Source of the DNA: Pseudarthrobacter sp. L1SW
GTDB lineage: Bacteria > Actinomycetota > Actinomycetes > Actinomycetales > Micrococcaceae
NCBI RefSeq assembly: GCF_020809045.1
Contig: NZ_CP078079.1
Location: 2,976,001-3,040,000 of the forward strand
Direction: 5' to 3'
Length of the DNA: 64,000 nt
Below the pieces are notes generated by a model that saw nothing but the letters and a program-made list of their open reading frames with translations, searched no databases and was not told the DNA's origin. The first letter of the stretch is position 1, and each line of letters opens with the position of its first letter. This document shows, piece by piece, positions 43,924-51,934 of this stretch. The position numbers were made by a program, and so were the translations under genes.

Positions 43924-45198
43924 ATGACGGACCACCTGTTGAAGGACCAGCCAGCCACCGGCGGCGCGTTAAGCACGACGGCGGGCGGCGCGTTCGCCGG
44001 CCTGTTCCGCCTCCTCAAACTTGCCCGGCCGGACCGGCCAATCCATCCGGACGGGGTGGGCCTGGCCGGATTCCTGGTCCGGCCCGGAAGCCCGGGCAGC
44101 CCCGGCGAGTCGAGCGGGCTGGACTGGCTGGACGCGCCCGGCACGGACACCGTCGAGGCACGGTTTTCCCGTTCGGCCGGCCTGCCACAGGGACTTCCGG
44201 ACATCCTGGGGCTAGCGCTGCGTGTGACCTCCTCGGGCGGTGCTGACGGCGACAATACTCCCGGCGGCCGCCCTGGCGGCGGAGCTACCGGCCCTGCCGA
44301 CGTCCTCTTCGCGTCCACCGGCTGGCGGCTGCCCGGCAGGTTCCTGCTCCAGCCCAAGCTCGACGCAGCAAGCGCCACCCTGACCACCCTCATGCCGTAC
44401 CGCGGCCTGAAAGGGCCGGTGCTGCTGGGCCTGCGGACGAAGCAGCTGCCGGACGGGTCCCTGGCGTCCGGGGAATGGGTGCTTGGCCTGTACTGGGCCA
44501 AGCCAACGGGGCCGTGGCGGCGGTGCGGCGAGCTGCGACTGCGGGCCGCCCCGGAACCGCGGGACACTCCCCTGCGCTTCGACCCCCTGGCCAACCGGCC
44601 GCCCGGAGCACAAACATACGCCTGGACGCGCCGCCTCCGGGAACGCTCCTACCTGGCGGCACAGCGGCCGGCTCCTGCCGCCGTCGTGCCCTCTCCCACC
44701 GCGGTCCCCGCTGCGGCGGGAACTCCTGCCCGCTCCGCCACCACAGAAAGGAACACCATGTCCACCGTGTCCCAGCTGTTCAACTCCCCCGCCGCCGATA
44801 TCTGGAAAGTCATTGCCGACGGCTGGCTGTACTCCGGCTGGGTGGTAGGTGCCTCCCGGATCAGGGCTGTGGATGACACCTGGCCGCAGGCCGGCTCACG
44901 CCTGCACCACTCGGTGGGCGCGTGGCCGCTGGTGATCAACGACAGCACCCAGGTGACCGGCGTCGAACCCGGAAAATCCTTGGAACTGGTGGCCCGCGGC
45001 TGGCCCATGGGCGAAGCGAAGGTGGCCATAACGCTTGAGGACCGGGGCGATCAGTGCCTCGTGACCATCGCCGAGGACGCCATCCGCGGACCCGGGAAGC
45101 GGGTGCCCAAGGCGCTGCGTGACCCCGCGATTTCCGTCCGCAACCGCGAAACCCTCAAGCGGCTGGAACTCATGGCGGCCGGCGGGGCAGGAAGGTAG
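43924..45198 (+). CDS. Two-part ORF: unknown N-terminal region fused to SRPBCC domain
   Basis: This 424-residue ORF reads through two modules. Residues 1-278 are Pro/Gly/Ala-rich, with conserved-looking patches (SGEWVLGLYWAK, RPGSPGSPG), and are unrecognised. Residues 279-424 are a complete SRPBCC/START-like hydrophobic-ligand domain beginning MSTVSQLFNSPAADIWKV. The internal ATG at 44758 has AAAGGA seven bases upstream and could serve as a second start in the same frame, giving a 146-residue SRPBCC protein. A lost stop codon between two genes is the simplest explanation. The start is the ATG at 43924 with AAGGAAG upstream. Confidence 0.7.
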   Translation: MTDHLLKDQPATGGALSTTAGGAFAGLFRLLKLARPDRPIHPDGVGLAGFLVRPGSPGSPGESSGLDWLDAPGTDTVEARFSRSAGLPQGLPDILGLALRVTSSGGADGDNTPGGRPGGGATGPADVLFASTGWRLPGRFLLQPKLDAASATLTTLMPYRGLKGPVLLGLRTKQLPDGSLASGEWVLGLYWAKPTGPWRRCGELRLRAAPEPRDTPLRFDPLANRPPGAQTYAWTRRLRERSYLAAQRPAPAAVVPSPTAVPAAAGTPARSATTERNTMSTVSQLFNSPAADIWKVIADGWLYSGWVVGASRIRAVDDTWPQAGSRLHHSVGAWPLVINDSTQVTGVEPGKSLELVARGWPMGEAKVAITLEDRGDQCLVTIAEDAIRGPGKRVPKALRDPAISVRNRETLKRLELMAAGGAGR

Positions 45199-45219
45199 CA
45201 CGGCCGGGTTAAAGCAAAA

Positions 45220-45268
45220 GGGCCACGTGCCCGTCCACCCCTGTTGGGATCGTACGGGCGCGTGGCCC
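45220..45268. terminator. Bidirectional terminator hairpin
   Basis: A 15-bp stem (45220-45234 with 45254-45268, one G-U pair) lies between the convergent SRPBCC ORF and ferredoxin reductase. Confidence 0.75.
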
Positions 45269-45289
45269 CGCTGTTGAGTGGAGGAAGCC

Positions 45290-46756
45290 TTAGACCTGCG
45301 CGGCCACGCCGTCGCGGGAAATGTCCACCATGTCCTCGCGCGGCACCACCTTGATGCGCTCACGCTTGACCTCGACACCGTGCGAGCCGCCGGCTTCGGT
45401 GGCGGCTGCACCGAGGGCGAGTTCGTGGGCGTCCAGCGCCAGCCAGCCTTCCCAGCTGGTGAACTTCACGCCGCGGGCGTCGAGGAGTTCGACGACGGCC
45501 TCTTCCTGGGGCGTCTGCGCCACGGGAAGGTTTTCGCGGTCTTCCAGCAGGTAGGTCACGGTCTCCAGGGCGTCGCCCTTAGTGTGGCCGATCAGGCCGA
45601 CAGGGCCGCGCTTGATCCAGCCGGTGGCGTAGATGCCCGGCACGTGGGCGCCGGATGCGTCCAGGACACGGCCGCCGTCATTCGGGATGACGCCCTTCTT
45701 GTGGTCGAACTCGATCTCCGGCAGGGCCGAGCCGAAGTAGCCGATGGCGCGGTACACGGCCTGGACCGGGTAGTCCACGAACTCGCCGGTACCGCGGGCG
45801 TTGCCCGTACCGTCCAGCTCGGTGCGCTCGAACCGCATGCCGGCAACCTTGCCCGGCGTCTCGGCGTCGTCATAGATCTCCACCGGGCTGTGCAGGAAGT
45901 GCAGGTGCAGGCGGCGGGAAGCCTTGAGCTCGGAGAGGTCCTCGGGCTGCTCGGCGATCCAGTTGGTGAGCGTGCCCACCATGGTCTTGGTCTGGTTGTT
46001 GCTCTGGATCTGGCGGTCCGATTCCTCGTCGAACTCGAAGTCCTCCGGGTACAGGATGATGTCCACGTCCTTGGAGTGGGACAGCTCGCGCAGCTCCAGC
46101 GGGGTGAACTTGACCTGCGCGGGACCGCGGCGGCCGAAGACGTGGACGTCTGTGACGGGCGAGGCCTTCAGGCCGGCATAGACGTTGTCCGGGATCTCGG
46201 AGACCAGCAGGTCGTCGGCGTGCTTGGACAGGACGCGGGCCACGTCCAGGGCCACGTTGCCGTTGCCGATCACGGCGATTTCCTTGGCGTCCAGCGGCCA
46301 TTCGCGCGGGACGTCCGGGTGGCCGTCGTACCAGGACACGAAGTCCGCGCCGCCGAAGGAGCCTTCCAGCTCGATGCCGGGAATGTTCAGGTCCGCGTCC
46401 TTGATGGCGCCGGTGGCGAAGATGACGGCGTCGTAGTGGGTGCGGAGGTCCTCGATGGTGAGGTCGGTGCCGTAGTCCACGTTGCCGAAGAAGCGGATGT
46501 CGCCGCGGTCCAGGACCTTGTGCAGGGCGTTGACGATGCCCTTGATACGGGGGTGGTCCGGGGCCACGCCGTAGCGGATCAGGCCGTAGGGTGCCGGGTA
46601 GCGGTCAAAGAGGTCGATGCTCACGGTCAGCTCGCCGTTCTTGACGGCTTCGCTCTTGGTGAGGATGTCCGCGGCGTAGACGCCGGCCGGGCCGGAGCCC
46701 ACGACGGCGACGCGCAGCGGGCGTTCGGCAGAACCTACGGTGGTGCTTGATGACAC
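45290..46756 (-). CDS. FprA-type ferredoxin-NADP+ reductase, copy 2
   Basis: This 488-residue flavoprotein is a close paralogue of the reductase at 27.2-28.7 kb: PYGLIRYGVAPDHPRIKG and AVIGNGNVALDVAR are identical in both. It adds a short insertion in the 270-290 region. The GTG at 46756 with AAAGGA is chosen over the longest frame at 46798. It is downstream of cysG and close to the sulfite reductase genes, so it probably reduces the ferredoxin that drives SirA. A strong inverted repeat separates it from cysG. Confidence 0.9.
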   Translation of the reverse strand: MSSSTTVGSAERPLRVAVVGSGPAGVYAADILTKSEAVKNGELTVSIDLFDRYPAPYGLIRYGVAPDHPRIKGIVNALHKVLDRGDIRFFGNVDYGTDLTIEDLRTHYDAVIFATGAIKDADLNIPGIELEGSFGGADFVSWYDGHPDVPREWPLDAKEIAVIGNGNVALDVARVLSKHADDLLVSEIPDNVYAGLKASPVTDVHVFGRRGPAQVKFTPLELRELSHSKDVDIILYPEDFEFDEESDRQIQSNNQTKTMVGTLTNWIAEQPEDLSELKASRRLHLHFLHSPVEIYDDAETPGKVAGMRFERTELDGTGNARGTGEFVDYPVQAVYRAIGYFGSALPEIEFDHKKGVIPNDGGRVLDASGAHVPGIYATGWIKRGPVGLIGHTKGDALETVTYLLEDRENLPVAQTPQEEAVVELLDARGVKFTSWEGWLALDAHELALGAAATEAGGSHGVEVKRERIKVVPREDMVDISRDGVAAQV

Positions 46757-46782
46757 GGCTGTGTTCCTTTTCTTCGTTCCCT

Positions 46783-46848
46783 CCCAACCAGGTAGCACAA
46801 AGTGTCGTTATGAGGGGTCAAAACGACACTTGGCGCTACCTGGTTGGG
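46783..46848. repeat. 27-bp near-perfect inverted repeat between cysG and ferredoxin reductase
   Basis: Arms at 46783-46809 and 46822-46848 match at 25 of 27 positions around a 12-base loop. It begins seven bases past the cysG stop codon and ends 27 bases before the reductase start. The stem contains AAGTGTCGTT and GGTAGC blocks and no clear U-run. It may be an attenuator or terminator, or a copy of a REP/MITE-like repeat. Confidence 0.8.
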
Positions 46849-46854
46849 TGGGGG

Positions 46855-48126
46855 CTAGGTTGTGAGGACTCGGGGCTTGCTGGTGCGGGGGCTGTTCGGG
46901 GTGGTGGTGCTGTAGTCAGCGGTTTTGAAGTGCGACGGCGCGAAGGGGCTCACGCGCACCACGTCACCGATGACAATCACTGCGGGATTTGCGACGCCGG
47001 CAGCTTCCGCCTGGTCGGCAATGGAACCGAGCGTGCCAATCGTCACGCGCTGGTCCGGCAAATAGCCGTTTTCAACGATACCAACTGGAGTGTTTTCAGG
47101 CAGGCCGGCTTTGCCCAGGGCGGACGCCGACTCGCGCAACTGTCCCACACCCATAAGCAGGACGATCGTATGGTCGGGGCGGGCCGGGACCTCGGAGAGT
47201 TCCTCGTGGCCGGTGACCACGCTGAAGCCCTTGGCCAAACCGCGGTGCGTCACCGGAATGCCGGCGGCGGCGGGAACGGAGATCGCCGACGTGACGCCGG
47301 AAACCACTTCCACCTCGACGCCGTGCTGGCGGCAGTACTCGGCTTCCTCGCCGCCGCGGCCCAGGACGTAGGGGTCGCCGCCCTTGAGCCGGACCACGCG
47401 GTGGCCGTTTTGAGCTTCCTCTACCAGGATGCGGTTGATCTCCGCCTGCGGCACCGGGTGGTGGCCGGGGGTCTTGCCGACTTCGATGACGCGGACGTCC
47501 GGAGCCAGCTCGCTGAGGAGTTCGCGGGGGCCCAGGCGGTCTGCAACCACTACGTCGGCCTGGCCCAGGAGGCGGCGGCCACGGACGGTGATCAGGCCGG
47601 TATCGCCAGGGCCGCCGCCGACGAGGGCCACGGAACCGCGGTGGGCGCGGCGGCGGCGCAACGGGAGGTCGCCCGTTTCGAGGGCGGTAGCAACGGCGTC
47701 GCGCACTGCCATGGCGCGGCGCGGGTCTCCGCCGGCGTTCACGGCGATCTTGACGTCGTCCACCTCGGCAACTGCGGGGGTCCAGGCTGCGGAGGCTTCA
47801 TGGTCGGAGGCGTTGACGCACCAGATGCGCTGCGCCTCGGCGTCCTTTGAGACTTGGGCGTCCACGGTTGAGTCGCCGGTGGCGGTCTGGACGAACCAGG
47901 CGCCGTCGACGTCGGACGGACGGTAGGGGCGCGGCTCCCAGGTGAGGAGGCCGGCGTCGGCCAGTTCCTTGAGCGCGGCGGAGGCAACGGGAGCCACGAC
48001 GGTGACCCGTGCACCAGCGTCCAGCAGCCCCTTGGCGCGGCGGGCCGCAACGGGGCCGCCGCCCACCACCAGCACGGGGCGGCCAAGCAGCCGCAGCGCC
48101 GTGGGGTAGATATCCTGAATTGCCAT
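46855..48126 (-). CDS. cysG: Siroheme synthase / uroporphyrinogen-III C-methyltransferase
   Basis: The 423-residue protein fuses two enzymes. The N-terminal precorrin-2 dehydrogenase/ferrochelatase part has an NAD-binding site (VLVVGGGPVAARRAKGLLDA). The C-terminal SAM-dependent uroporphyrinogen methyltransferase has VALVGGGPGDTGLIT, RLKGGDPYVLGRGGEE and GVTSAISVPAAAGIPVTHRG. It makes siroheme for SirA. TACCGT (complement at 48133-48138) lies six bases before the ATG, and the promoter mirrors that of sirA. A hydrophilic C-terminal tail of about 30 residues follows the methyltransferase. Confidence 0.93.
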   Translation of the reverse strand: MAIQDIYPTALRLLGRPVLVVGGGPVAARRAKGLLDAGARVTVVAPVASAALKELADAGLLTWEPRPYRPSDVDGAWFVQTATGDSTVDAQVSKDAEAQRIWCVNASDHEASAAWTPAVAEVDDVKIAVNAGGDPRRAMAVRDAVATALETGDLPLRRRRAHRGSVALVGGGPGDTGLITVRGRRLLGQADVVVADRLGPRELLSELAPDVRVIEVGKTPGHHPVPQAEINRILVEEAQNGHRVVRLKGGDPYVLGRGGEEAEYCRQHGVEVEVVSGVTSAISVPAAAGIPVTHRGLAKGFSVVTGHEELSEVPARPDHTIVLLMGVGQLRESASALGKAGLPENTPVGIVENGYLPDQRVTIGTLGSIADQAEAAGVANPAVIVIGDVVRVSPFAPSHFKTADYSTTTPNSPRTSKPRVLTT

Positions 48127-48204
48127 GAATCAACGGTAGGGCCGCGTCACAATCGCCCACAAAGGCCGAGCAACACCAGTTCACGCAAGGTAACGCTGCG
48201 TCAC
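48127..48204 (-). promoter_or_regulatory. cysG promoter with sulfur-regulon-like element
   Basis: On the minus strand, -35 TTGTGG (48157-48162), an 18-base spacer and -10 TACCGT (48133-48138) end six bases before the ATG. The GGCCTTTGTG block at 48158-48167 starts 41 bases upstream of the ATG, exactly as in sirA. A GTGAC-N4-CGTT element lies at 48189-48204. Confidence 0.65.
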
Positions 48205-48292
48205 AAAGGCGGGAAGCCGCCGTCGTCCGCCGTCGTGGGGCACATTGCCGGGCTTCCAGGCCGGACCGGCCTCAGTCCCCGGCGCGTCCGTG

Positions 48293-48757
48293 TCAAAGTG
48301 CCCTGGTTCGGCTGCTGATGCTGGCGAGGAACCGGGCGCGGTTCCGGATGAGCCGCTGCAGGTACGGGCGCAGGACCAGCATCTCTGCGGCGCGGCCAAG
48401 GCGCCCGAACGGCGCGCTGAACTCCACCCTGTCCGTCATGATGCTGCCTCCGGGGGCGGGCTCGAACTCATGCACGTGGCGGAAGGACCTGAACGGGCCG
48501 CGGACTTGCTCATCCGTGAAACTGCGGGGGAAGTCGAGGGCAGTGACGCGGCTGGTCATGGTCAAGGGCAGGGCGAAGTGGCGCGCCCGCCAGGTGACCT
48601 CCTGGCCCTCGCCGATCAGCCCGCTCGTCACACCGGCCACCGCCCGCTCCCGCGAGCCTTTCTGGGAATCCACATGGACGTCGATGCTCCGCGCCAGGTC
48701 GAAGAGCCGCTCCGGCGGGAGGGTGCTTTGGGTGCGGCACACGAAGCTGGCGGTCAT
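48293..48757 (-). CDS. SRPBCC-family protein
   Basis: The 154-residue protein has the polyketide-cyclase/START-like fold. It begins with a strand and helix (TQSTLPPERLFDLARSIDVH), has RSFRHVHEFEPAPGGSIMTDRVEF in the core, and ends with the long C-terminal helix (YLQRLIRNRARFLA). A hydrophobic ligand is expected, but no function is known. The start at 48757 has an AAGACT hexamer six bases upstream, a weak -10 candidate. It lies alone on the minus strand between cysG and the sulfonate importer. Confidence 0.75.
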   Translation of the reverse strand: MTASFVCRTQSTLPPERLFDLARSIDVHVDSQKGSRERAVAGVTSGLIGEGQEVTWRARHFALPLTMTSRVTALDFPRSFTDEQVRGPFRSFRHVHEFEPAPGGSIMTDRVEFSAPFGRLGRAAEMLVLRPYLQRLIRNRARFLASISSRTRAL

Positions 48758-48925
48758 GGGGCCAGTCTTTCACTCAGTCCCGGCTTCCGGGGCCTGGGTT
48801 CCCCGGTGCTGGCGTAACTGCGTAACTTTTGAGCCTGGCACAGGACCTTGCCAGCGGAATCACGCGGCGTGCGTGGCGCCGGGCGGGTATAAGTTACGCC
48901 TTTGGGTCGCCGAGGAACAGCAAAA

Positions 48926-48951
48926 CCCGACGGCGGGAGGTCGCCGTCGGG
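48926..48951 (-). terminator. Intrinsic terminator of the sulfonate importer operon
   Basis: A 10-bp stem (48926-48935 with 48942-48951) on the minus strand is followed by TTTTG. A 9-bp inverted repeat (48820-48828 with 48891-48899) also lies in the 48758-48971 gap, which otherwise holds no gene. Confidence 0.75.
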
Positions 48952-48971
48952 CTTAGCAAGAGTTGTGTGGG

Positions 48972-49919
48972 CTACCGGGTGCTGCCTGCCAGGAGTCCGC
49001 GGCTGCGGAGCAGGCGCTTCTCGATGGGCCCGAACACCAGCAGTTCAATCAGGATGCCGACGGCGAGGATCAGGAGGATTGCGGACATCACCACGGTCAT
49101 GTCGGACAGGATGCGGCCCTGGTCCAGCAGCGAGCCCAGGCCGAATCCGATGGTGCCTCCCACGGCGATGATTTCTGCCGCCATGAGTGAACGCCAGGAG
49201 AAGGCCCAGCCCTGCTTCAGGCCGCCGAGGTATCCGGGAAGGGCGGCGGGAAGGATGATCTGCAGCGCCATCTCCAGGCGGGAGGCGCCCAAAACAGTCC
49301 CAACCCGCCGGTACTGCGGCGGAATCTGGTCCACGCCGGAGATCAGCCCGTTGATGATGGAGGGGATGGCGCCCATGAACACCACGAAGTACACGGTGGC
49401 GTCGGTGAGGCCGAACCAGATGATGGCTGCGGGAACCCATGCGACGGACGGCAGGACCTGCAGGCCGGAAATCAGCGGGCCGAACGCGCGGCGGAGCGGG
49501 GCCACCTGGGCCAGCAGCAGGCCCACCGGTGTGGCGATGGCCACGGAAATCAGGAAGCCCACCAGCCCCCGCTGCAGCGAGGTCCACACCGCTTCCTGGA
49601 GCTTGCCTTCGTTCCAGAGGACGCCCACCTGCGCGGCGACGTCCAGAGGGCCCGGCACAAGGTCGCGCCGTTTCAGGCCGAGCGAGACGTAGAACTGCCA
49701 GGCCAGCACCAGCACCACCAGGGCGGCGATGGGCAGCAGGATCCGGCTCCAGTCGATCCGGTGCTTGCGTGCGGCGTCGGACTGCAGCGAGTCCAGCCCC
49801 GACTCGAGTTCGCGCAGGTCCTCGGTGCCGGTGGAGGTCCTCGTCAGGGCGGCGTGGATGTGGCGCGGCTCGGCCGATTCGGCGGACGCTTCGGCAAGAG
49901 GCGTGGGGTTATTTGGCAT
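48972..49919 (-). CDS. ssuC: Sulfonate-type ABC transporter permease
   Basis: The 315-residue BPD_transp_1 permease has a 60-residue hydrophilic N-terminal tail and about six membrane segments. QVLPSVAWVPAAIIWFGLTDATV and ASRLEMALQIILPAALPGYLGGLK (coupling loop) are typical of SsuC/TauC. I use the ATG at 49919, which overlaps the end of the ATPase gene by 11 bases; the frame can be read from 49937. It works with the ATPase and binding protein just upstream. Confidence 0.88.
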   Translation of the reverse strand: MPNNPTPLAEASAESAEPRHIHAALTRTSTGTEDLRELESGLDSLQSDAARKHRIDWSRILLPIAALVVLVLAWQFYVSLGLKRRDLVPGPLDVAAQVGVLWNEGKLQEAVWTSLQRGLVGFLISVAIATPVGLLLAQVAPLRRAFGPLISGLQVLPSVAWVPAAIIWFGLTDATVYFVVFMGAIPSIINGLISGVDQIPPQYRRVGTVLGASRLEMALQIILPAALPGYLGGLKQGWAFSWRSLMAAEIIAVGGTIGFGLGSLLDQGRILSDMTVVMSAILLILAVGILIELLVFGPIEKRLLRSRGLLAGSTR

Positions 49920-50634
49920 GGCGGCGAATCTCCTCACGCAGCCGGGCGGTGATGACGCCGGTCAGCTGGCCGGCGAGCCCGGCGTCGGTTCGGTGTTCCT
50001 CGGTGACGGCCCATTCCTGGACCACCCGGCCGGGCCGCGAGGACAGCAGCAGCACGCGCTGGCCCAGCCGGACGGCCTCGCGGACGTTGTGGGTCACGAA
50101 GACGATGGTGCGCCCGGTTTCCTTCCAGATCCGCTCCAGTTCGTCGTGCAGCAGGTCGCGGGTGATGGCGTCGAGGGCGGCGAAGGGCTCATCCATGAGC
50201 AGCAGCTGCCGGTCCTGGGCGAGCGACCTCGCCAGGGAAACGCGCTGCCGCATGCCGCCGGAGAGCTCGTGGGGGCGCTTGTCCCCCGCTGAACCCAGGT
50301 GCACCAGTTCCAGGAGTTCCTGGGCCTTGGCCTTGCGCTCGGCCTTGCCCACGCCGCGGAGTTTCAGGGCCAGCTCGATGTTTTCCCGGGCGGTCAGCCA
50401 GGGGAACAGGGCGGCGTCCTGGAACATGAAGGCGGCGCCGTCGCTGGGCACTTCCAGGGCGCCCGACGACGGCGGCTCCAGTCCCGCGATGATGTTCAGC
50501 AGGGTGGATTTGCCGCAGCCGGACGCACCGAGGAGGGCAACGAACTCGCCCTTCCCGATGGTGGCGTTGACGTCGTCCAGTACCGGGGCGCCGTCGCCAA
50601 AGCGCTTGCCCAGGTGTTCCAGTACGACTGGCAT
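49909..50634 (-). CDS. ssuB: Sulfonate-type ABC transporter ATPase
   Basis: The 241-residue ATPase has Walker A GASGCGKSTLLNI, signature ELSGGMRQRVSLARSL, Walker B LLLMDEPFAALDAITR and the H-loop VTHNVREA. It energises the single-permease importer. The gene lies 27 bases downstream of the binding protein gene and overlaps the permease gene. A sulfur role is inferred from the family and the nearby sulfate-reduction genes; nitrate or taurine are alternatives. Confidence 0.9.
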   Translation of the reverse strand: MPVVLEHLGKRFGDGAPVLDDVNATIGKGEFVALLGASGCGKSTLLNIIAGLEPPSSGALEVPSDGAAFMFQDAALFPWLTARENIELALKLRGVGKAERKAKAQELLELVHLGSAGDKRPHELSGGMRQRVSLARSLAQDRQLLLMDEPFAALDAITRDLLHDELERIWKETGRTIVFVTHNVREAVRLGQRVLLLSSRPGRVVQEWAVTEEHRTDAGLAGQLTGVITARLREEIRRHAK

Positions 50635-50661
50635 GGTGCGTCCTTAGGTTGGTGGGTGGGA

Positions 50662-51807
50662 TCAGTCCTGGCCGAGGCCGGCTGCTGAAATCTTGCTTGC
50701 TGAGACCCCGTTGAGCGGACGCAGGTCGAAGAGCCCGTTGATGTCGGCCTGCTTGGTGGTGCCGGCCTCGACGCCGTCCTGCAGCAGCCGCGGGTAGCTT
50801 CCGGCCAGCGGGTCAAGCGTGTAGGTGATGTTGGCCAGGGACCGGGCCAGGACGTCCTCGGCCAGGGCTGCGCCCGCGGATTCCTGGAGGGCCGAGTTGA
50901 TGACGGACGCCTTTTCCGCTGCCGGGGCCTCGTTCAGCCAGGCCACCGACTTCGCGTGGCCGGCCAGGAGTGCTTTGACGGTGTCCGGGTGGTCCGCGGC
51001 GAACTTCTGGTTCACGATCAGCACCGTGGTGGGGAACTCGCCCGGCTTCCCGGTGCCCGCCCCGTCCCACAGGTCCTTCTCGTCCACCAGCACCTTGGCT
51101 CCGGCCTGGAGCACCAGGCGTGACGCCCACGGCTCAGGCAACCACGCGCCGTCCAGCTTTCCGTCCTGGAAGAGCTTGAGTGTCTGCGCGTTTTCCGTGG
51201 GGTTGATGGCGACGTCGCCGCTGCCGTCCACGTTCGTCTTGTAGCCCTGGTCAGCAAGCCAGGCGCGGAGGGCCACGTCCTGGGTGCCGCCCAACTGCGG
51301 GGAGGCGAGGGTCTTGCCCTTGAGATCGGTGGAGGAGTTGATCTCCGGCTTGACCACCAGCTGGGCGCCGCCCGCGGCGGCGCCGGCGATGATCCTGACG
51401 GACTCGCCCCGGCTCTTGACGAAGGAGTTGATGGCCGGGTTGGGACCGATGTAGGCGGCGTCGATGGCTCCGGCGTTCAACGCCTCGATGGCCGCCGGCC
51501 CGGCATTGAAGGTTTCGGTGCTGAGCGAGGTGCTGCCCAGGGCCTCGGCCAGGAACCCCTGCTTAATGCCCACCAGCGCCGGGGCGTGGGTGACATTGCC
51601 GAAGTAACCCAGCTTCAGTTCAGCGGCGGGGCTCGGTTCAGCGGCCTGGGCCTCTGTGTTCCGCGAAACGGTGGACGCCACCACCGCCCCGACGGCGATC
51701 AGCAGGACCAGTCCGATGGCCAGGGCAGCCTCGACGGCACGCTTGCGCTGGGGTGCCGCGCTTTCGCCTGCCACGATGCGGGTCATCCCGGGCTTGGAAC
51801 TAGTCAT
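50662..51807 (-). CDS. ssuA: Aliphatic-sulfonate-type substrate-binding protein
   Basis: The 381-residue SsuA/NMT1-type receptor has an N-terminal membrane segment (residues about 25-46) without a lipobox, so it is probably anchored rather than lipidated. LKLGYFGNVTHAPALVGIKQGF, GAIDAAYIGPNPAINSF and LDGAWLPEPWASRLV are typical of SsuA. It should bind alkanesulfonates, but the ligand is unproven. The ATG at 51807 is supported by a TATGGT hexamer six bases upstream; the frame extends to 51864. Confidence 0.88.
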   Translation of the reverse strand: MTSSKPGMTRIVAGESAAPQRKRAVEAALAIGLVLLIAVGAVVASTVSRNTEAQAAEPSPAAELKLGYFGNVTHAPALVGIKQGFLAEALGSTSLSTETFNAGPAAIEALNAGAIDAAYIGPNPAINSFVKSRGESVRIIAGAAAGGAQLVVKPEINSSTDLKGKTLASPQLGGTQDVALRAWLADQGYKTNVDGSGDVAINPTENAQTLKLFQDGKLDGAWLPEPWASRLVLQAGAKVLVDEKDLWDGAGTGKPGEFPTTVLIVNQKFAADHPDTVKALLAGHAKSVAWLNEAPAAEKASVINSALQESAGAALAEDVLARSLANITYTLDPLAGSYPRLLQDGVEAGTTKQADINGLFDLRPLNGVSASKISAAGLGQD

Positions 51808-51813
51808 TGTTTC

Positions 51814-51864
51814 ACCATAGGGAGTGGCCCAAACCCGTTCAATGAAGCCTAAACGGGGGGTCAC
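51814..51864 (-). promoter_or_regulatory. ssuA promoter with sulfur-regulon-like element
   Basis: On the minus strand, TTGAAC (51837-51842), a 17-base spacer and TATGGT (51814-51819) end six bases before the ATG. GTGAC-N4-CGTT (51851-51864) starts 22 bases upstream of the -35, the same spacing as in the sirA promoter. Confidence 0.65.
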
Positions 51865-51934
51865 GCAGGTTCATCTAGCGTCATATTCGAAACGCGCGCA
51901 TGCTGCTGTTAAGCGTCAGCCCGTCTTGGGCCGC

